From NCBI GenBank assembly GCA_025450555.1, contig JANWHF010000153.1, forward strand, positions 1 to 6,901: a stretch of DNA of 6,901 nucleotides, given 5' to 3'. The notes beneath the pieces are model-generated. The model searched no databases. It was given only the letters and a program-made list of their open reading frames with translations, and was not told where the DNA came from. Source of the DNA: Tepidisphaeraceae bacterium. GTDB taxonomy: Bacteria; Planctomycetota; Phycisphaerae; Tepidisphaerales; Tepidisphaeraceae. The translations under genes were made by a program, and so were the position numbers. Below are positions 5,501 to 6,901 of this stretch, one piece after another (position 1 is the first letter of the stretch; every line of letters starts with the position of its first letter).

Positions 5501-5651
5501 CAAGATGGCCTAAGTTTAGCCGCGATGCGACGGAGTGCTTTCCGAGTCGTCGCAAAAGCGCTCCGCTAGCGCGTCGCGGCTAAACTTGGCTGCTCCGGTA
5601 AGCCCCACTCATATCTGGAACCTCCGCCCCTCCACGGGTATCGTCGCAACT
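5501..5651. other. Intergenic region between amine oxidase and FHA-phosphatase genes
   Basis: Apart from the palindrome, this stretch holds no reading frame that looks like a gene. Bases 5588-5651 must contain the leader of the downstream gene. I see no convincing -35/-10 pair and only a weak GGG (5636-5638) ahead of the ATG at 5652. Confidence 0.5.
5512..5587. repeat. 76-base imperfect palindrome, REP/MITE-like
   Basis: The perfect outer arms AAGTTTAGCCGCGA (5512-5525) and TCGCGGCTAAACTT (5574-5587) continue inward. 5526-5529 pair with 5570-5573, with one G-U pair. After an unequal internal bulge (5530 against 5566-5569), 5531-5541 pair with 5555-5565, again with one G-U pair. The apical loop is 5542-5554. 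In total about 29 base pairs form. It begins 11 bases after the amine oxidase stop. No T-tract follows, so it is not a classic intrinsic terminator, although it could end or protect the transcript. No clear target-site duplication is seen. A dispersed palindromic element mobilised in trans is the favoured reading, but copy number cannot be judged from one window. Confidence 0.75.
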
Positions 5652-6901
5652 ATGTCTCCTGCATCTGACGAAGGCGCCGCGAGGCTCGTTCCCGTTGCCG
5701 GGCCGACAATGGCGCCGCTCGAGTTGGTAGCCAAGGCTGGCGGGTTGCTGATGGGCCGGCAGGAACAGTGCGATCTTCGCCTAAAGGGCGACGCGGTTTC
5801 GCGCGCTCATGCGAGATTCGTCTGCGAATCGGGCCGATGGAGCATCATCGATCTCAAAAGCCGCTGGGGCACGTTCGTCAATGGCGTGCGCCTGACGCCC
5901 GACCGCGAAACGCCGCTGGGCGAGGGCGACCTCGTTCGGATCAATCCCTGGACATTTCGCTTCGCAAGCTTTCTTGCGAAATCTGATTCGCGCGTCTTCG
6001 ATTCGCAGGATGACAGCCAACAACCCCAAACGGTGGTTCAGACCATCACGCCCGATCGATTGCCGAATTTGAACGAAGAGCTTCTGACGCTGTTGCTGGA
6101 AAGTGCATCGGGAATTCACGCATCGCCCGATGAGAAAGGCCTGGGGCAGTTGCTGCTTGAAAAAGCCTGCCAGGGTTCCGGCATGCCCAACGCGGCCTTG
6201 CTTCGGCCCTTGAACGATGCGGGACGATACGAGGTGATCGCGGCGCGGGGGCCGCTGGGCGCGGACCTGAACTTCAGCCGATCGCTGCTGTTGGCCGCTG
6301 CATCGGGAAACATCGCCGAGCTTTCGGGATCTTCGCCGGGCAATATTTCAGAAAGCATCATCAGCCTCGGCGTTCGCTCGGCCATTTGCGTGCCGATTTT
6401 GCTCGGACAGACGCCGGCCGCCTTCCTTTATCTCGATGCGCGCGGACGGGCATCGGGCCGGCTCCAGCCGCTTCGTCCCAAGGCATCCGCGTTCTGCATG
6501 GCCCTTGCCCGAATGGGCGGGCTCGCGCTGTCCAATCTTAAACGAATTGAGATGGAGCGACGATCGGCCCAGCTCGAGGCCGATCTAAAAGCCGCGGCTA
6601 CAGCGCAGCAATGGATCCTGCCGCAGCGACAGGGAACGATCGGCCCCTTCCGCTACAATGGTCAGAGCCGCCCCGGCCGTCACGTCGGCGGAGATTTTTA
6701 CGACGTCATCCCGCTCTCAGACGATCGCATGGCCATCGCCATCGGCGACGTGTCGGGCAAAGGCATCGCAGCGTCCGTTCTCATGACAGCCGCCCAGGGG
6801 TTTTTGCATGCGGCGTTGGAAGAAACCGTCGAGCCGCGCCAAGCGGTTATCCGCCTCAATCACTTCATTCACGAGCGCAGCGAATCGAACAAATTCGTCA
6901 C
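5652..6901 (+). CDS. FHA-GAF-PP2C (SpoIIE/RsbU-type) signalling phosphatase, 3' partial
   Basis: A cytoplasmic signalling protein expected to bind a phosphothreonine peptide, sense a ligand or partner, and dephosphorylate a serine/threonine-phosphorylated target such as an anti-sigma-factor antagonist. The frame runs open from ATG 5652 through the window end (416 residues seen), without stop or frameshift. Residues about 22-108 form an FHA domain with MGR (34-36), SRAH (50-53) and WGTFVNG (72-78). A low-complexity linker (110-135) follows. Residues about 140-295 look like a GAF domain, including VRSAICVPIL (241-250) and AAFLYLDARG (256-265). A coiled coil with the linker motif LKAAATAQQWILPQ (312-325) leads into the phosphatase domain. 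There GGDFYDV (346-352) and IGDVSGKG (364-371) supply metal-binding Asp348 and Asp366. The remaining phosphatase motifs lie beyond the window. No Shine-Dalgarno is obvious, but no earlier start codon fits. The domain order is clear; the target and the GAF ligand are unknown. Confidence 0.92.
   Translation, partial: MSPASDEGAARLVPVAGPTMAPLELVAKAGGLLMGRQEQCDLRLKGDAVSRAHARFVCESGRWSIIDLKSRWGTFVNGVRLTPDRETPLGEGDLVRINPWTFRFASFLAKSDSRVFDSQDDSQQPQTVVQTITPDRLPNLNEELLTLLLESASGIHASPDEKGLGQLLLEKACQGSGMPNAALLRPLNDAGRYEVIAARGPLGADLNFSRSLLLAAASGNIAELSGSSPGNISESIISLGVRSAICVPILLGQTPAAFLYLDARGRASGRLQPLRPKASAFCMALARMGGLALSNLKRIEMERRSAQLEADLKAAATAQQWILPQRQGTIGPFRYNGQSRPGRHVGGDFYDVIPLSDDRMAIAIGDVSGKGIAASVLMTAAQGFLHAALEETVEPRQAVIRLNHFIHERSESNKFV

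Noticed and set aside
5512..5587. The palindrome as a classic Rho-independent terminator
   Set aside because: Neither strand shows a T-run after the stem, and the stem is much longer than typical terminators.
5781..6385. Minus-strand reading frames opposite the FHA-GAF region (5781-6119 and 6116-6385)
   Set aside because: The plus strand is open for 416 codons with clear FHA and PP2C motifs, so these are shadows.

Overview
The window reads as a high-GC bacterial chromosome segment. It contains the 3' part of an aerobic respiratory terminal-oxidase operon, followed by three genes with no obvious link to respiration. The most likely source is a planctomycete or a related bacterium. This rests on the A2-type (YS-motif) oxidase, the His-rich N-terminus and Ala/Pro-rich spacer of subunit III, two subunit III genes in one operon, and an FHA-GAF-PP2C signalling phosphatase. 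The assignment is an inference from gene style, not a marker-gene identification.

Region 1 (1-3368, + strand) holds four collinear genes of a heme-copper cytochrome c oxidase. They are subunit I (5' end cut off by the window), a long seven-helix subunit III, a three-helix subunit IV, and a second, shorter subunit III paralogue. Together they would form the membrane part of an oxidase that reduces O2 to water and pumps protons. Subunit II (with the CuA site) and assembly genes are not visible and would be expected upstream. Subunit I has the Tyr-Ser pair of A2-type enzymes in place of the D-channel glutamate. It also lacks the usual His-Asp pair of the Mg site.

Region 2 (3372-4040, - strand) is a lipoprotein gene of unknown function. 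It converges on the oxidase operon with only 3 bases between the two stop codons.

Region 3 (4157-5500, + strand) is a flavin amine oxidase (monoamine/polyamine oxidase fold). Its only usable start is a TTG directly downstream of a -10-like sequence, so it may be translated from a leaderless mRNA.

Region 4 (5501-5651) is intergenic. It carries a 76-base imperfect palindrome with perfect 14-base outer arms, which is probably a dispersed REP/MITE-like element.

Region 5 (5652 to the window end, + strand) is the start of a multidomain signalling protein: an FHA phosphopeptide-binding domain, a GAF-like domain, a short coiled coil, and the start of a SpoIIE/RsbU-type PP2C phosphatase.

I found no tRNA, rRNA, CRISPR array or insertion sequence. 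No wholly new system is evident. The most unusual points are the helical-hairpin insertion in subunit III, the acid-less second subunit III, the altered Mg site and the long palindrome.
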